The notes beneath the pieces were generated by a model. That model had not been told where the DNA came from, did no database searches, and saw only the letters and a program-made list of their open reading frames with translations. Made by a program: the position numbers and the translations under genes. Shown one piece after another: positions 45,629 to 54,047 of a DNA stretch of 64,000 nucleotides. Source of the DNA: Anthropogastromicrobium sp963652495 (GTDB lineage Bacteria > Bacillota > Clostridia > Lachnospirales > Lachnospiraceae); contig CAVJTU010000003.1 in assembly GCA_963652495.1 (NCBI GenBank), positions 7,138-71,137 of the forward strand, given 5' to 3'. Position 1 is the first letter of the stretch. The number at the start of each line of letters is the position of its first letter.

Positions 45629-45705
45629 GTGCTATTTTCTTCAGTTGTTGTTCAGTAAAAAGCAATTTGTCTCACTGACATTTACACAATGACAGGACTC
45701 CACCC

Positions 45706-45734
45706 TTGACCCTTCCTGAAAAACAGAGTATAGT
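45706..45734 (+). promoter_or_regulatory. tdk promoter
   Basis: TTGACC at 45706-45711 and TATAGT at 45729-45734 are 17 bp apart, 50 bp before the tdk start. Confidence 0.75.
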
Positions 45735-45784
45735 TAAGAACGACATTACCGACCGGCACGGTCTTACAGGAGGAAAGCGAAAGC

Positions 45785-46357
45785 ATGGCAAAGCTTGTAT
45801 TTCACTACGGAGCAATGGGCTCCTCGAAAACTGCGAATGCACTGATGGTTGCATATAACTATGAAGAAAGAGGACAGCATGCGCTGATTTTAAAACCGGC
45901 GACCGACACACGTGACGGTGTTCACACCGTATACTCCCGCATCGGTCTCTCCAATACCTGCAGTCTGATTGATGAATTTTTAGATGAATATGTAAAAAAT
46001 CCGGACTCTGTGCGCAAGTATGACGCAATCATTGTGGACGAAGCCCAGTTTGCCAGTCCAGAGCAAATTGACCTGTTCTCCGATATTGTGGATACCTGGC
46101 AGATTCCTGTCTTATGCTACGGACTGCGCGCCGATTTCCAGAATAAATTTTTCCCGGGCAGCCGCCGTCTGATGGAGATCGCCGATGAGATTAAAGAAAT
46201 TAAGACCATTTGCTGGTGCGGCAAAAAAGCGACCTGCAATGCCCGCTACGATGACAACGGCATTATAAAAGAAGGCGCCCAGGTTGTCCTCGGCGCTAAT
46301 GACAAATATATTGCTCTGTGCAGAAAGCACTTTAAGGAGGGAAATCTCGGAAGATGA
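45785..46357 (+). CDS. tdk: Thymidine kinase (type II)
   Basis: This salvage enzyme phosphorylates thymidine with ATP. The 190 residues show the P-loop HYGAMGSSKTANAL (about 6-19), the Walker B-like DAIIVDEAQF, and the lid segment LCYGLRADFQNKFFPGS. The zinc cysteines appear in TICWCGKKATC and in LCRKHF, similar to the E. coli enzyme. AGGAGG precedes the ATG. Its stop overlaps the start of an AraC-type gene (ATGA), an uncommon partner for tdk. Confidence 0.96.
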   Translation: MAKLVFHYGAMGSSKTANALMVAYNYEERGQHALILKPATDTRDGVHTVYSRIGLSNTCSLIDEFLDEYVKNPDSVRKYDAIIVDEAQFASPEQIDLFSDIVDTWQIPVLCYGLRADFQNKFFPGSRRLMEIADEIKEIKTICWCGKKATCNARYDDNGIIKEGAQVVLGANDKYIALCRKHFKEGNLGR

Positions 46358-47367
46358 TTTATCATCAGGCAAAAGATCCGGATTCGTACCAGCGAATCTT
46401 CTATCAGCAGATCGGATTACTGCATCGCGATGCCCCCACACCGCAAAATGACTGGGCAAATGAAGCAATTGGTTCAATTTATACCTACGGAACCATGGAT
46501 ACGATTCAGTTTGGTATTGGCGATTATACAATTCCGCAGGATTTTCTTGCAGAATTTCAATATGATACCGAATATTTGCATGCCGGAATTATCTATGAAG
46601 GAATCACATATTCACTTGTTGAAAACCGTATGCAGCAATCTGCTGTTCCCTCGCCTTTTCTTGCTATTGAACATGCGTGCGGCGGCATTAACTGCTGGAG
46701 ACGCGGTCAGCACTTTAAAGGCGTGGAACTATCAATCGAGATGGAATATTTAAAAAATACAATTCTTCCATATCTGAACGTTTCCGAGGATTCACTTGAT
46801 TTTCTTGTCAAAAATGTCCGTCATGTCCATCTTCCAAAGGATTTGACGGATCTGCTTTTTCAGATTCAGCGGCTCTTAGAAACTCGTACCATGACACCTG
46901 AGCTTTTGCTGGCACTTGGCACCACGTTCACTGCCTTTTTGATTCGTCCGGATTGCAAGCAGTTTTTCTTCACAGGCGCCGATGTCATGTCGGAGCGCAT
47001 CTTTGTTGGCAAACGTCCGATTCACATTCGCCCTGATGATTACAAAAAAATCGTGGCTGCACATGACCTTCTGAGCGACAAAGCCGATTCCTTTGTCACA
47101 ATCTATGCGCTCAGCCAGACACTTGGCATTGGCGAGCAAAAGCTAAAAGCCGGCTTTCAGCAGCTTTATCAGCAGACCATCTGGGATTATGCCAATCAAG
47201 TGCGTATGACAAAGGCAGCTTCTCTGCTAAGAACTACCGATAAAACGGTTGATGAAATCGCCAGGATAACCGGTTATCAGAGTCCGGCAGCTTTTCGCGC
47301 CATGTTTAAAAAATGGAGCCAAACTACCCCAAGGAAGTTTCGCTCCTATTTCTCAGGCACAAAATGA
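46354..47367 (+). CDS. AraC family regulator, translationally coupled to tdk
   Basis: This is a 337-residue regulator with an N-terminal domain of about 230 residues that I cannot assign and a C-terminal AraC double helix-turn-helix (about 235-330). ALSQTLGIGEQKLKAGFQQLYQQTIWDYANQVRM and IARITGYQSPAAFRAMFKKWSQTTPRKFRSY are the two recognition units. The architecture resembles regulators of siderophore uptake genes. The gene overlaps tdk by 4 bp and its 3' end overlaps the converging iron-importer ATPase gene by 15 bp. A role in iron acquisition is inferred from this position only. Confidence 0.88.
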   Translation: MIYHQAKDPDSYQRIFYQQIGLLHRDAPTPQNDWANEAIGSIYTYGTMDTIQFGIGDYTIPQDFLAEFQYDTEYLHAGIIYEGITYSLVENRMQQSAVPSPFLAIEHACGGINCWRRGQHFKGVELSIEMEYLKNTILPYLNVSEDSLDFLVKNVRHVHLPKDLTDLLFQIQRLLETRTMTPELLLALGTTFTAFLIRPDCKQFFFTGADVMSERIFVGKRPIHIRPDDYKKIVAAHDLLSDKADSFVTIYALSQTLGIGEQKLKAGFQQLYQQTIWDYANQVRMTKAASLLRTTDKTVDEIARITGYQSPAAFRAMFKKWSQTTPRKFRSYFSGTK

Positions 47368-48177
47368 ATTTTCTTTTTGTGCCTCTTTGTGATAACGTCC
47401 CTCTGGTACAATCAATGGTGTGCCGGACACAGGATCTTTTATAATCTGGCAGTCTAAGCCATAGATTTCTTTCATCAGCTTTCGTGAGATGACCTCAGAC
47501 GGATGCCCCTGCGCAATCAGCTTTCCTTTGCACATGGCAAAGATATGATCGGCATAGCGTGCAGACAAATTAATATCATGCAAAACCATCAAAATTGTTG
47601 TGCCGCGCTTTCGATTCAGTTCCATTAAAAGATCCAATATTTCAACCTGATAGGCAATATCCAGATAGGTAGTCGGCTCATCCAACAGCAAAATATCGGT
47701 CTGCTGCGCAAGTGCAAGCGCAATCCACACACGCTGACGCTGTCCACCGGACAATTCGTCCACACATCGATCCGCAAGTTCTGTGATCCCCATCATCTCA
47801 AGAGCTTCCTCTACTGCTGCGAAATCTTCCTTTTGAAGACCGCCTAACAGCTTTCGATACGGGAATCGTCCTCTTGCGACAAGATCCGTCACCTTAATAC
47901 CTTCCGGCACAACAGGCGACTGCGGCAAAAGTCCAAGTGTCTGCGCCATCTGTTTGGATGGAATGGAAAAAATGCTCTTTCCATCCAGAAGAATGCTTCC
48001 CTGCTCCGGTTTTAACAGCTTCGCAAAAGTCTTTAACAGCGTAGATTTTCCACATCCATTTGCGCCGAGAATAACGCTGATCTTATTTTGCGGAATTGTT
48101 ATGCTCACATCGGAGACGATTGTTTTTCCATCATAGCCAGCAGACAAAGCTTCTGTTTTAAGTTTATTTTTTTCCAT
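47353..48177 (-). CDS. Iron-siderophore ABC transporter ATP-binding protein (FecE/FhuC type)
   Basis: This is a 274-residue ATPase. Walker A is GANGCGKSTLLKTF, the Q-loop LGLLPQSP, signature ELSGGQRQRVWIALALAQ, Walker B ILLLDEPTTYLD, and the switch His in MVLHDINL. QRVWIALALAQ and TTYLDIAYQ are typical of the FepC/FecE/FhuC group. Two earlier in-frame starts exist; ATG at 48177 is preferred because GAGGA lies 9 bases upstream. It is last in the operon. Confidence 0.95.
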   Translation of the reverse strand: MEKNKLKTEALSAGYDGKTIVSDVSITIPQNKISVILGANGCGKSTLLKTFAKLLKPEQGSILLDGKSIFSIPSKQMAQTLGLLPQSPVVPEGIKVTDLVARGRFPYRKLLGGLQKEDFAAVEEALEMMGITELADRCVDELSGGQRQRVWIALALAQQTDILLLDEPTTYLDIAYQVEILDLLMELNRKRGTTILMVLHDINLSARYADHIFAMCKGKLIAQGHPSEVISRKLMKEIYGLDCQIIKDPVSGTPLIVPEGRYHKEAQKENSFCA

Positions 48178-48191
48178 AATTGTTTTCCTCA

Positions 48192-49235
48192 TCACACTGT
48201 CTCACTCTTTTTATTCATGCGAAGCAGCAAATAGATTAGATACGGTGCTCCTAAAATTCCCGTCACAACTCCGACCGGATAACGCGATGGCAGCACAAAC
48301 TGACCAATCAAATCCGATGCCAGCACAAGAACACTTCCGACAAGTGCAGCAGACAGCATGTTCGTCCGGCCTCCTCCGCAAAGGCGCGCCGCAATCGGTC
48401 CTGCCAGAAATGCTACCGATGCAATCGGACCAGTAACAGAAGTGGCAAATGCAACAAGAAGAAGGGAAAGAAGAATGAGTGCCAGACGAACTGCTTTTGA
48501 CTTTACACCCAATGTAACGGCATGGCTTTCGCCCATCTGAAGCATCTCCAATTGCTTGTCTAATAACAAAATCGCACATGCTGCGCCAATTACTACAACT
48601 GCCAGCAGCGGTACGTTTTCCAGCTTGACACCGTTTAAGCTGCCAGACAGCCAACGAAGCGCACTTGCCACATCATACTCTGAAGCTTTGAGAAGCAGCC
48701 ATGAAATGATTGCATTTAAAAATGCCTGCATTCCAATTCCAGTCAAAATCAGACGGGCATTGGAAAAGCCGCCGCCCTGTGACAAAACATAGATCAAACA
48801 GGAAACAAGAAGACCGGATGCCACCGCAAGAAGCGAAACCACACTGCCCGGAAGATTTAAAACTAAGATACCAAATACAGCTGCCACACTTGCACCAGAT
48901 GTAACACCTATGATATCAGGACTGGCAAGCGGATTTCCAAGCAGCTGCTGAAACGTATTTCCAGCCATGCCAAATGCAAAGCCTGCCAGAATCGCCGTCA
49001 GCATTCTCGGAAGACGAAGTGTCTTTACCGTAAATACGGCACTTCCTTCCACTTCATTTAACGCGTCCCACACTTCCTTTGGCGTATAAACCGTATTTCC
49101 ATAAAGCATCATAAATACGGCAAGTGCAATCATAATTATCAATAACACAAGTGTGATCACTGTGCTTTTTCTCTGACGTCTGCGATATCCTGCCTCCACA
49201 ACCGACATTAAAGAACTGTTTCTATTCTCTTTCAC
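48192..49235 (-). CDS. Iron-siderophore ABC transporter permease (FecD type)
   Basis: This is a 347-residue FecCD/BtuC-type permease with about nine hydrophobic segments. GNPLASPDIIGVTSGASVAAV and TSVTGPIASVAFLAGPIAARL are the family signatures, the latter leading to the ATPase-coupling helix. The GTG start at 49235 overlaps the preceding stop as GTGA, so it is translationally coupled to the upstream permease. The two permeases together should form the membrane channel. Confidence 0.95.
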   Translation of the reverse strand: MKENRNSSLMSVVEAGYRRRQRKSTVITLVLLIIMIALAVFMMLYGNTVYTPKEVWDALNEVEGSAVFTVKTLRLPRMLTAILAGFAFGMAGNTFQQLLGNPLASPDIIGVTSGASVAAVFGILVLNLPGSVVSLLAVASGLLVSCLIYVLSQGGGFSNARLILTGIGMQAFLNAIISWLLLKASEYDVASALRWLSGSLNGVKLENVPLLAVVVIGAACAILLLDKQLEMLQMGESHAVTLGVKSKAVRLALILLSLLLVAFATSVTGPIASVAFLAGPIAARLCGGGRTNMLSAALVGSVLVLASDLIGQFVLPSRYPVGVVTGILGAPYLIYLLLRMNKKSETV

Positions 49236-50230
49236 AGTGACTTCACCTTTGCCTTTCTGATAATAAAGATAAATACAGGTGCTCCGATCAGTGCCGTAAC
49301 AATTCCAGACTCAAGTTCACCCGGTCTTCCAAGGATTCGTCCCATCGTATCAGCAAATAGAAGAAGAACTGCGCCGCCGATGGCTGACATCGGAAGAATC
49401 TTTTTCATGTCCGGTCCGAGTACCATGCGAAACAGATGCGGTACCATCAGACCAACAAAGCTGATCGGTCCGGCAAGTGCCGTTGTCGATGCACACAAAA
49501 GCACACCGGCAAGTGAAGCAAGACCTCTTGTAAGCGGCACATTCAAACCCAGTCCGGTAGCTGCCTCATCGCCGAGTGCCAGCGTATTTAACGAAGCTGC
49601 CATGCAAATGCTGACGGCAAAGCCAATCAGAAAATACGGGCAAAGAAGGCGAATATCCGCCCAGCTTGCGCCGCCGATGTTTCCCGTCTGCCAGAAGCGA
49701 AACTGATCCATTACCTGAGTATTCGGAAGCATAACCGTATTGACAAGTGACTGAAGTGCCGTTCCCGCTGCTGCACCTGCAAGTGCCAGTTTGGTCGGTG
49801 TGGCACCATTTCCACCGATAGATGCCAATCCATAAACGAGGATTGCCGTCAGCGCTGCTCCGGCAAACGCCAGCCAGATATACTGATTTCCATTGCTGAT
49901 ATGAAAAAAGGCGATTCCACAGACAACAAAAAGAGAAGCACCCGTATTTACACCAAGAATACTCGGATCGGCAATCGGATTTCTCGTCACTGCCTGCATC
50001 AAAGCACCCGATACACCAAGTGCGGCACCTGCCAGAATGCCGAATACTGTTCTTGGGATTCTCGCCTGCACGACATTTCCTTCAAAGCTGTCCTCTCCCA
50101 TATGAAAAAGACTGTGGATAACAGTGGGAAAGCCCACGGATTTTGCTCCGCAGGCTATCGATGCCAGTACACAAAACAGAAGCACCACAAGTGACGCAGC
50201 TACTGTTAATAGGAACCGTCTGTTTCTCAT
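49232..50230 (-). CDS. Iron-siderophore ABC transporter permease (FecC type)
   Basis: This is a 332-residue FecCD-type permease. Motifs: GAALGVSGALMQAVTRNPIADPSILGVNTGAS and ALAGPISFVGLMVPHLFRMVLGPD, the second carrying the coupling helix region. It starts with an ATGA overlap to the binding-protein gene. It shares the general fold but little close identity with the neighbouring permease, so the two form a heterodimer. Confidence 0.95.
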   Translation of the reverse strand: MRNRRFLLTVAASLVVLLFCVLASIACGAKSVGFPTVIHSLFHMGEDSFEGNVVQARIPRTVFGILAGAALGVSGALMQAVTRNPIADPSILGVNTGASLFVVCGIAFFHISNGNQYIWLAFAGAALTAILVYGLASIGGNGATPTKLALAGAAAGTALQSLVNTVMLPNTQVMDQFRFWQTGNIGGASWADIRLLCPYFLIGFAVSICMAASLNTLALGDEAATGLGLNVPLTRGLASLAGVLLCASTTALAGPISFVGLMVPHLFRMVLGPDMKKILPMSAIGGAVLLLFADTMGRILGRPGELESGIVTALIGAPVFIFIIRKAKVKSL

Positions 50231-51309
50231 TTGATATTCTCCGCTGCCTTTGCAAACATTTCCAGATACTCATCAATCTCATATGGAATGGAAAGGATGG
50301 ACGGTGTAGAAGATGCTGCCAGTGCGGATGTGCTGTCAAGCACAACAACTGCACCATTTTTGATTGCCGGGATCTGGCTCATCAGCTTATCTTTTTGAAG
50401 TGTTTCTACCAGATTCTCATCACCGTAGACAACCATCATCTCGATATCATCCAACTGATCGGCATTCTCACGGCTGACCGTGATGCTGAAATCATCTGAC
50501 TCGCCTGCAAGCTTCTCTACGCTCTCTGGCAGAGTAAATCCAAGATCTAACAGATAAGCGGCTCTTGGATCGGTCGGAAGGTATACATAAAATGTACTTA
50601 AATCATCCGCGCTGATCCAGCAGAATGCAGTCGGGATTCCTTCAAGCTGCGGATACTCCTCAAGCTTTTCTGCAATCAGTTCTTCTACTTCCTTTACCTT
50701 CTTCTCGCCCTCTGCCTTCATGCCCATGCCTTCCGCATTCTCGATGGTCTGCTCTCTCCAGCTTGTCTGCCACGGATTTTCCTTATATGGGATAACAGGT
50801 GCGATCTGGCTTAAGGTTTCATAATCCTCCTGTGTCATTCCGGAATATGCTGCTAAGATAACATCCGGATTGCAATCGCTGATCTGCTCAAAATCAAGTC
50901 CGTCTACATCGTCAAATACAACAGGCTCCTCCACGCCAAGGTCAGCAAATGCTTCATCGGTCCACAAGTGCAGCTGATGATCGGTCACAAGTCCATAATT
51001 TGCTGCGGAAACACCAACCGGCGCAATGCCAAGTGCCAATGGCGTATCCTGATTTCCCCAGCCAACAGTTGCAATGCGCTCCGGCTTGCTTTCAATCACA
51101 GTCTCACCAAATGCATGCTCAATTACGATCGGGTAGGTAACCTCCTCACTGGTCTCCTCCTCAGATTCTGTCTCAGCTGCTTCCTCACTGCTTGCCTCAG
51201 TAGTCTCCTTTGCGCTCTTTGCATAGGAAACACCTGCCTGTGCAAACAAACTCATACTGGAAACGGCTGTGCAAAGTGTGCCCAGAAAAAGTGCCTTCTT
51301 AAGTCTCAT
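50227..51309 (-). CDS. Iron-siderophore binding protein (FecB/FepB type)
   Basis: This is a 360-residue periplasmic-binding-protein family member. The signal peptide MRLKKALFLGTLCTAVSS is followed by AQAGVSYA, with no lipobox, then a long Glu/Ser-rich acidic linker (about residues 35-65). Mature motifs ERIATVGWGNQDTPLALGIAPVGV and NPDVILAAYSGMTQEDYETLSQIAPVI match siderophore-binding proteins. Ribosome-binding site AAGGAGGAG sets the start at 51309. It is first in the importer operon, under a promoter with a DtxR-like dyad. How it stays at the cell surface without lipid is unclear. Confidence 0.93.
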   Translation of the reverse strand: MRLKKALFLGTLCTAVSSMSLFAQAGVSYAKSAKETTEASSEEAAETESEEETSEEVTYPIVIEHAFGETVIESKPERIATVGWGNQDTPLALGIAPVGVSAANYGLVTDHQLHLWTDEAFADLGVEEPVVFDDVDGLDFEQISDCNPDVILAAYSGMTQEDYETLSQIAPVIPYKENPWQTSWREQTIENAEGMGMKAEGEKKVKEVEELIAEKLEEYPQLEGIPTAFCWISADDLSTFYVYLPTDPRAAYLLDLGFTLPESVEKLAGESDDFSITVSRENADQLDDIEMMVVYGDENLVETLQKDKLMSQIPAIKNGAVVVLDSTSALAASSTPSILSIPYEIDEYLEMFAKAAENIK

Positions 51310-51351
51310 AACTCTCCTCCTTATAGCAATCATTTATGCTCGTAACTTTTA

Positions 51352-51405
51352 TTAGTTCTGGCTAACTTTCGGTAGGAGTATAGCACGCAGTCCAACCTGC
51401 GTCAA
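51352..51405 (-). promoter_or_regulatory. Iron importer promoter with DtxR-like operator
   Basis: On the minus strand TTGACG (reverse complement at 51400-51405) and TATACT (51377-51382) are 17 bp apart. Immediately downstream, 51352-51369 reads TTAGTTCTGGCTAACTTT, an imperfect dyad with TTAG and CTAA half sites. It matches 12 of 19 positions of the DtxR/IdeR consensus from memory. Iron-dependent repression is therefore likely. Confidence 0.6.
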
Positions 51406-51514
51406 GACAGGCACCGTAAATAAAAGTTTTTCACCGGATTCAGTCGTTTTTTGTTTCCACAGGGTACCCATTCGTAAAAGCACACTCATTGAAGCAGATT
51501 TGTCGATGACAGAA

Positions 51515-51563
51515 GTCAAAGCGGACATTCGCAATCCGCTTCGCTACTTGCTTGATTCGATTA
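51515..51563 (+). repeat. AAGCGGA/TCCGCTT repeat family, copy 3
   Basis: AAGCGGA at 51519-51525 pairs with TCCGCTT at 51535-51541, followed by CGCTACTTGCTTGATTCGATT. It lies between the GntR terminator and the iron-importer promoter. Confidence 0.7.
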
Positions 51564-51568
51564 AAAAA

Positions 51569-51604
51569 GCTGACAACCTCTGCAAATTTACAGAAGTTAT
51601 CAGC
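51569..51604 (-). terminator. Terminator of the citrate synthase-GntR operon
   Basis: GCTGACAACCTCTG at 51569-51582 pairs with CAGAAGTTATCAGC at 51591-51604 (with G-U pairs). On the minus strand it is followed by TTTTTTAATC. It lies 12 bp past the GntR stop. Confidence 0.9.
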
Positions 51605-51615
51605 CTTAAATCGTA

Positions 51616-52269
51616 TCAGGACGTATGAACTGTTGAAGCAATATTATCTCTTGCATTTTTAATATGTTCTGCTGTCAGCTTCTCCGCCAGCTCTCCGTCA
51701 TGCCTCGTGATTGCCTCTAAGATCGCACGATGCTCGGCAACGGACTCCCCGGCTCTGCCATTCACGCAGACTGACACAGCACGCGCGCGGCGAATATAAT
51801 TATGAAAGTTCGTCAGTACATTTTGGAGAGGGCGGCTCTTCGATGCAGCAAAGATAATTCGGTGAAACTCACCATCCAATTCGCCCATCTCTTTGGCACT
51901 GTATGACTTTTTCAAATAATATTCCTGAAGTGCCGTACATTGCTCAAGTTCTTCTAACTCCTCTGCTGTGATCTTTTCCGCACACAGCCGCGCCGCAAGT
52001 CCTTCGATTCGGATGCGAACCTCATAAATATCCTCCACATCCTGCTCGGAAACGCCAACCACGACTGCCCCCTTATTGGGGATGTTTTTGACAAGCCCTT
52101 CCAGTTCCAGCTGCATCAGAGCTTCCCTCACAGGAGTACGGCTCACACCCAGACTCTTTGAAAGCCTCAGTTCATTTAAACTGTCCCCCTCTTTATAGAC
52201 TCCGTTTAAAATCGCATCCTCAAGCGTATTAAATACCTGAATGCGAAGCGGATCTCCACTCTGCTGCAT
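51616..52269 (-). CDS. GntR family regulator, FCD domain
   Basis: This is a 217-residue FadR-subfamily repressor. The N-terminal winged helix (about 8-75) has LRLSKSLGVSRTPVREALMQLELEGLV, and the FCD ligand domain (about 85-210) has the metal-binding histidines in ELDGEFHRIIFAA, NYIRRARA and AEHRAILEAI. The start follows AAAGGAG. It lies 34 bp downstream of the Re-citrate-synthase-like gene. A palindrome ATTGTATACAAT at the operon promoter is a good operator for this class, so it probably regulates both genes in response to a carboxylic acid. Confidence 0.93.
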   Translation of the reverse strand: MQQSGDPLRIQVFNTLEDAILNGVYKEGDSLNELRLSKSLGVSRTPVREALMQLELEGLVKNIPNKGAVVVGVSEQDVEDIYEVRIRIEGLAARLCAEKITAEELEELEQCTALQEYYLKKSYSAKEMGELDGEFHRIIFAASKSRPLQNVLTNFHNYIRRARAVSVCVNGRAGESVAEHRAILEAITRHDGELAEKLTAEHIKNARDNIASTVHTS

Positions 52270-52303
52270 AACGTATCTCCTTTATTGCGTTGTTACGTAA
52301 TTT

Positions 52304-53704
52304 TTACTTATCCTCGTAGTCCATATCTCTGTGGAATACATACTGCTCTGCGTAACGGATCATCTCAGTCTCACTGATCACAGTGATACGTCCATTTGCA
52401 TACTCCTGATCGATCAGTTCCTTGATTGCTATGACGCCCTCATGCTTCTTATCAATAGCATCTGCACCCTTCAAACCATAGTACTGGTTGATCCATACAG
52501 CGATACCTGCCAAGCCTGACGTATTGCTGATCGCAACCATCGGCGGACGATTCAAAATCAAGTCTGTATCAAAGATATTATAGATCTCAGGATCCTTCAT
52601 GATACCATCGGCATGGATACCTGCTCTTGTCAGATTAAAGTTTCTGCCGACAAATGGGGTCATCGGCGGAATCTCATAGCCGGTTTCCTTCTCCAGATAC
52701 TCGGCAATCTCTGTGATCACGGTCGGATTCATACCGTCGAAACCGCCGCGCAGGGATGCATACTCAAATACCATTGCCTCAAGCGGCACATTTCCGGTAC
52801 GCTCACCAATTCCAAGTAAGGAACAGTTTACAGCACCTGCGCCATACAGCCATGCGGTAGATGCATTTACAACGCCCTTATAGAAGTCGTTATGTCCATG
52901 CCACTCTAACATATCGCTCGGCACACCGGCATAATGCTTCAAACCATAAATGATACCCGGCACGCTTCGCGGAAGAGAAACACCCGGATAGGAAATTCCG
53001 TAACCCATTGTGTCACAGGCACGAATCTTGATCGGCACACCGCTGTCCTTTGAAAGTTTCATCAGTTCAGTTGCAAATGGAACAACAAAACCATAATAAT
53101 CAGCTCTTGTGATATCCTCGAAGTGACATCTTGGCTTCAGGCCTGCCTCAATCGCGTCTGAAACAACTCCCAGATATTTTTCCATTGCCTGCTTTCTTGT
53201 CAGATTCATCTTCTTGAAGATATGGTAGTCGGAGCAGCTTACAAGAATACCTGTCTCACTGATACCGATATCTTTTACCAGCTCGAAGTCCTTCTTTGTT
53301 GCACGAATCCATGTCGTGATCTCCGGGAACTTATAGCCAAGCTCCATGCAGCGCTCTAACGCATCTCGGTCTTTTTTTGAATAAACGAAAAACTCAGTCT
53401 GGCGTACAATGCCATTTGGGCCGCCCAGACGGTGAAGCATCTTATACAGGTCAACCATCTGCTGTGTGGTATATGGCTCACGTGACTGCTGTCCGTCACG
53501 GAATGAGGTATCGGTGATATAAATGTGTTCCGGCATATCCATTGGTACATGACGGTAGTTGTAAGATACCTTCGGAACCTCATTATACGGGAAAATCTCC
53601 CGAAACAGCTCCGGCTGGCTGACATCCTGCATCTTGTACTCATACAGATCCTGCTCAAGCAGATTTGTCTTGTTGCTCAGGTTAATAGTCTTGTTTGCCT
53701 TCAT
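52304..53704 (-). CDS. Re-citrate synthase/homocitrate synthase family enzyme
   Basis: This is a 466-residue DRE-TIM metallolyase. The metal-binding TDTSFRDGQQSREPY (about residues 63-77) opens the barrel. CHFEDITRADYYGF and LEWHGHNDFYKGVVNASTAWLYGAGAVNCSLLGIGERTGN carry the catalytic and metal histidines. The full length and the FFVYSKKDRDALERCMELGYKFPEITTWIRAT region resemble clostridial Re-citrate synthases more than isopropylmalate synthases; there is no C-terminal LeuA regulatory domain. It would make citrate from oxaloacetate and acetyl-CoA for glutamate synthesis. ATG at 53704 has GAGGAGG upstream. A homocitrate synthase role is the alternative. Confidence 0.8.
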   Translation of the reverse strand: MKANKTINLSNKTNLLEQDLYEYKMQDVSQPELFREIFPYNEVPKVSYNYRHVPMDMPEHIYITDTSFRDGQQSREPYTTQQMVDLYKMLHRLGGPNGIVRQTEFFVYSKKDRDALERCMELGYKFPEITTWIRATKKDFELVKDIGISETGILVSCSDYHIFKKMNLTRKQAMEKYLGVVSDAIEAGLKPRCHFEDITRADYYGFVVPFATELMKLSKDSGVPIKIRACDTMGYGISYPGVSLPRSVPGIIYGLKHYAGVPSDMLEWHGHNDFYKGVVNASTAWLYGAGAVNCSLLGIGERTGNVPLEAMVFEYASLRGGFDGMNPTVITEIAEYLEKETGYEIPPMTPFVGRNFNLTRAGIHADGIMKDPEIYNIFDTDLILNRPPMVAISNTSGLAGIAVWINQYYGLKGADAIDKKHEGVIAIKELIDQEYANGRITVISETEMIRYAEQYVFHRDMDYEDK

Positions 53705-53802
53705 AGTGTTTTCCTCCTCTGTTGCGCTCCTCATTTTGCAATGCCTGCTGCAGTGCTTTTCCTGTATACCATTTTGACACGTTACCGTGATAAAATTGCA
53801 TC

Positions 53803-53840
53803 ATTGTATACAATTATACAATTCAATTTGAATCTGTCAA
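53803..53840 (-). promoter_or_regulatory. Citrate synthase-GntR operon promoter with GntR-like operator
   Basis: On the minus strand TTGACA (reverse complement at 53835-53840) and TATAAT (53813-53818) are 16 bp apart. The perfect palindrome ATTGTATACAAT at 53803-53814 overlaps the end of the -10 box. A second GTATAC core occurs at 53764-53769, 42 bp away centre to centre, about four helical turns. Confidence 0.75.
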
Positions 53841-53870
53841 GCACTTTTTTATAATGTTTCAAATGTTTAT

Positions 53871-53912
53871 GATGTTGGGGGCAAAGGGCATTTTGACCTT
53901 TTTGAGAGTGTA
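53871..53912 (+). repeat. GATGTTGGGG dispersed repeat, copy 4
   Basis: GATGTTGGGGGCAAAGGGCATTTTGACC, then TTTTTGAGAGTGTATA. Two changes in the left arm compared with copy 3. It lies in the divergent gap upstream of the lipoprotein hydrolase promoter. Confidence 0.8.
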
Positions 53913-53936
53913 TATTTGAAAGTCAGTATTCACCAC

Positions 53937-53965
53937 TTGCGAAACACGGTCAGATATGTTAGAAT
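53937..53965 (+). promoter_or_regulatory. Promoter of the lipoprotein hydrolase gene
   Basis: TTGCGA at 53937-53942 and TAGAAT at 53960-53965 are 17 bp apart, about 75 bp before the start codon and just after a dispersed repeat. Confidence 0.55.
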
Positions 53966-54047
53966 ACACATGGTTTTTGTAACCGTCAATAATCTGGAAG
54001 TACATACAAGTTGCTCAAAAGAGCACTCTGGAAGTGGGGGTCCGAAC

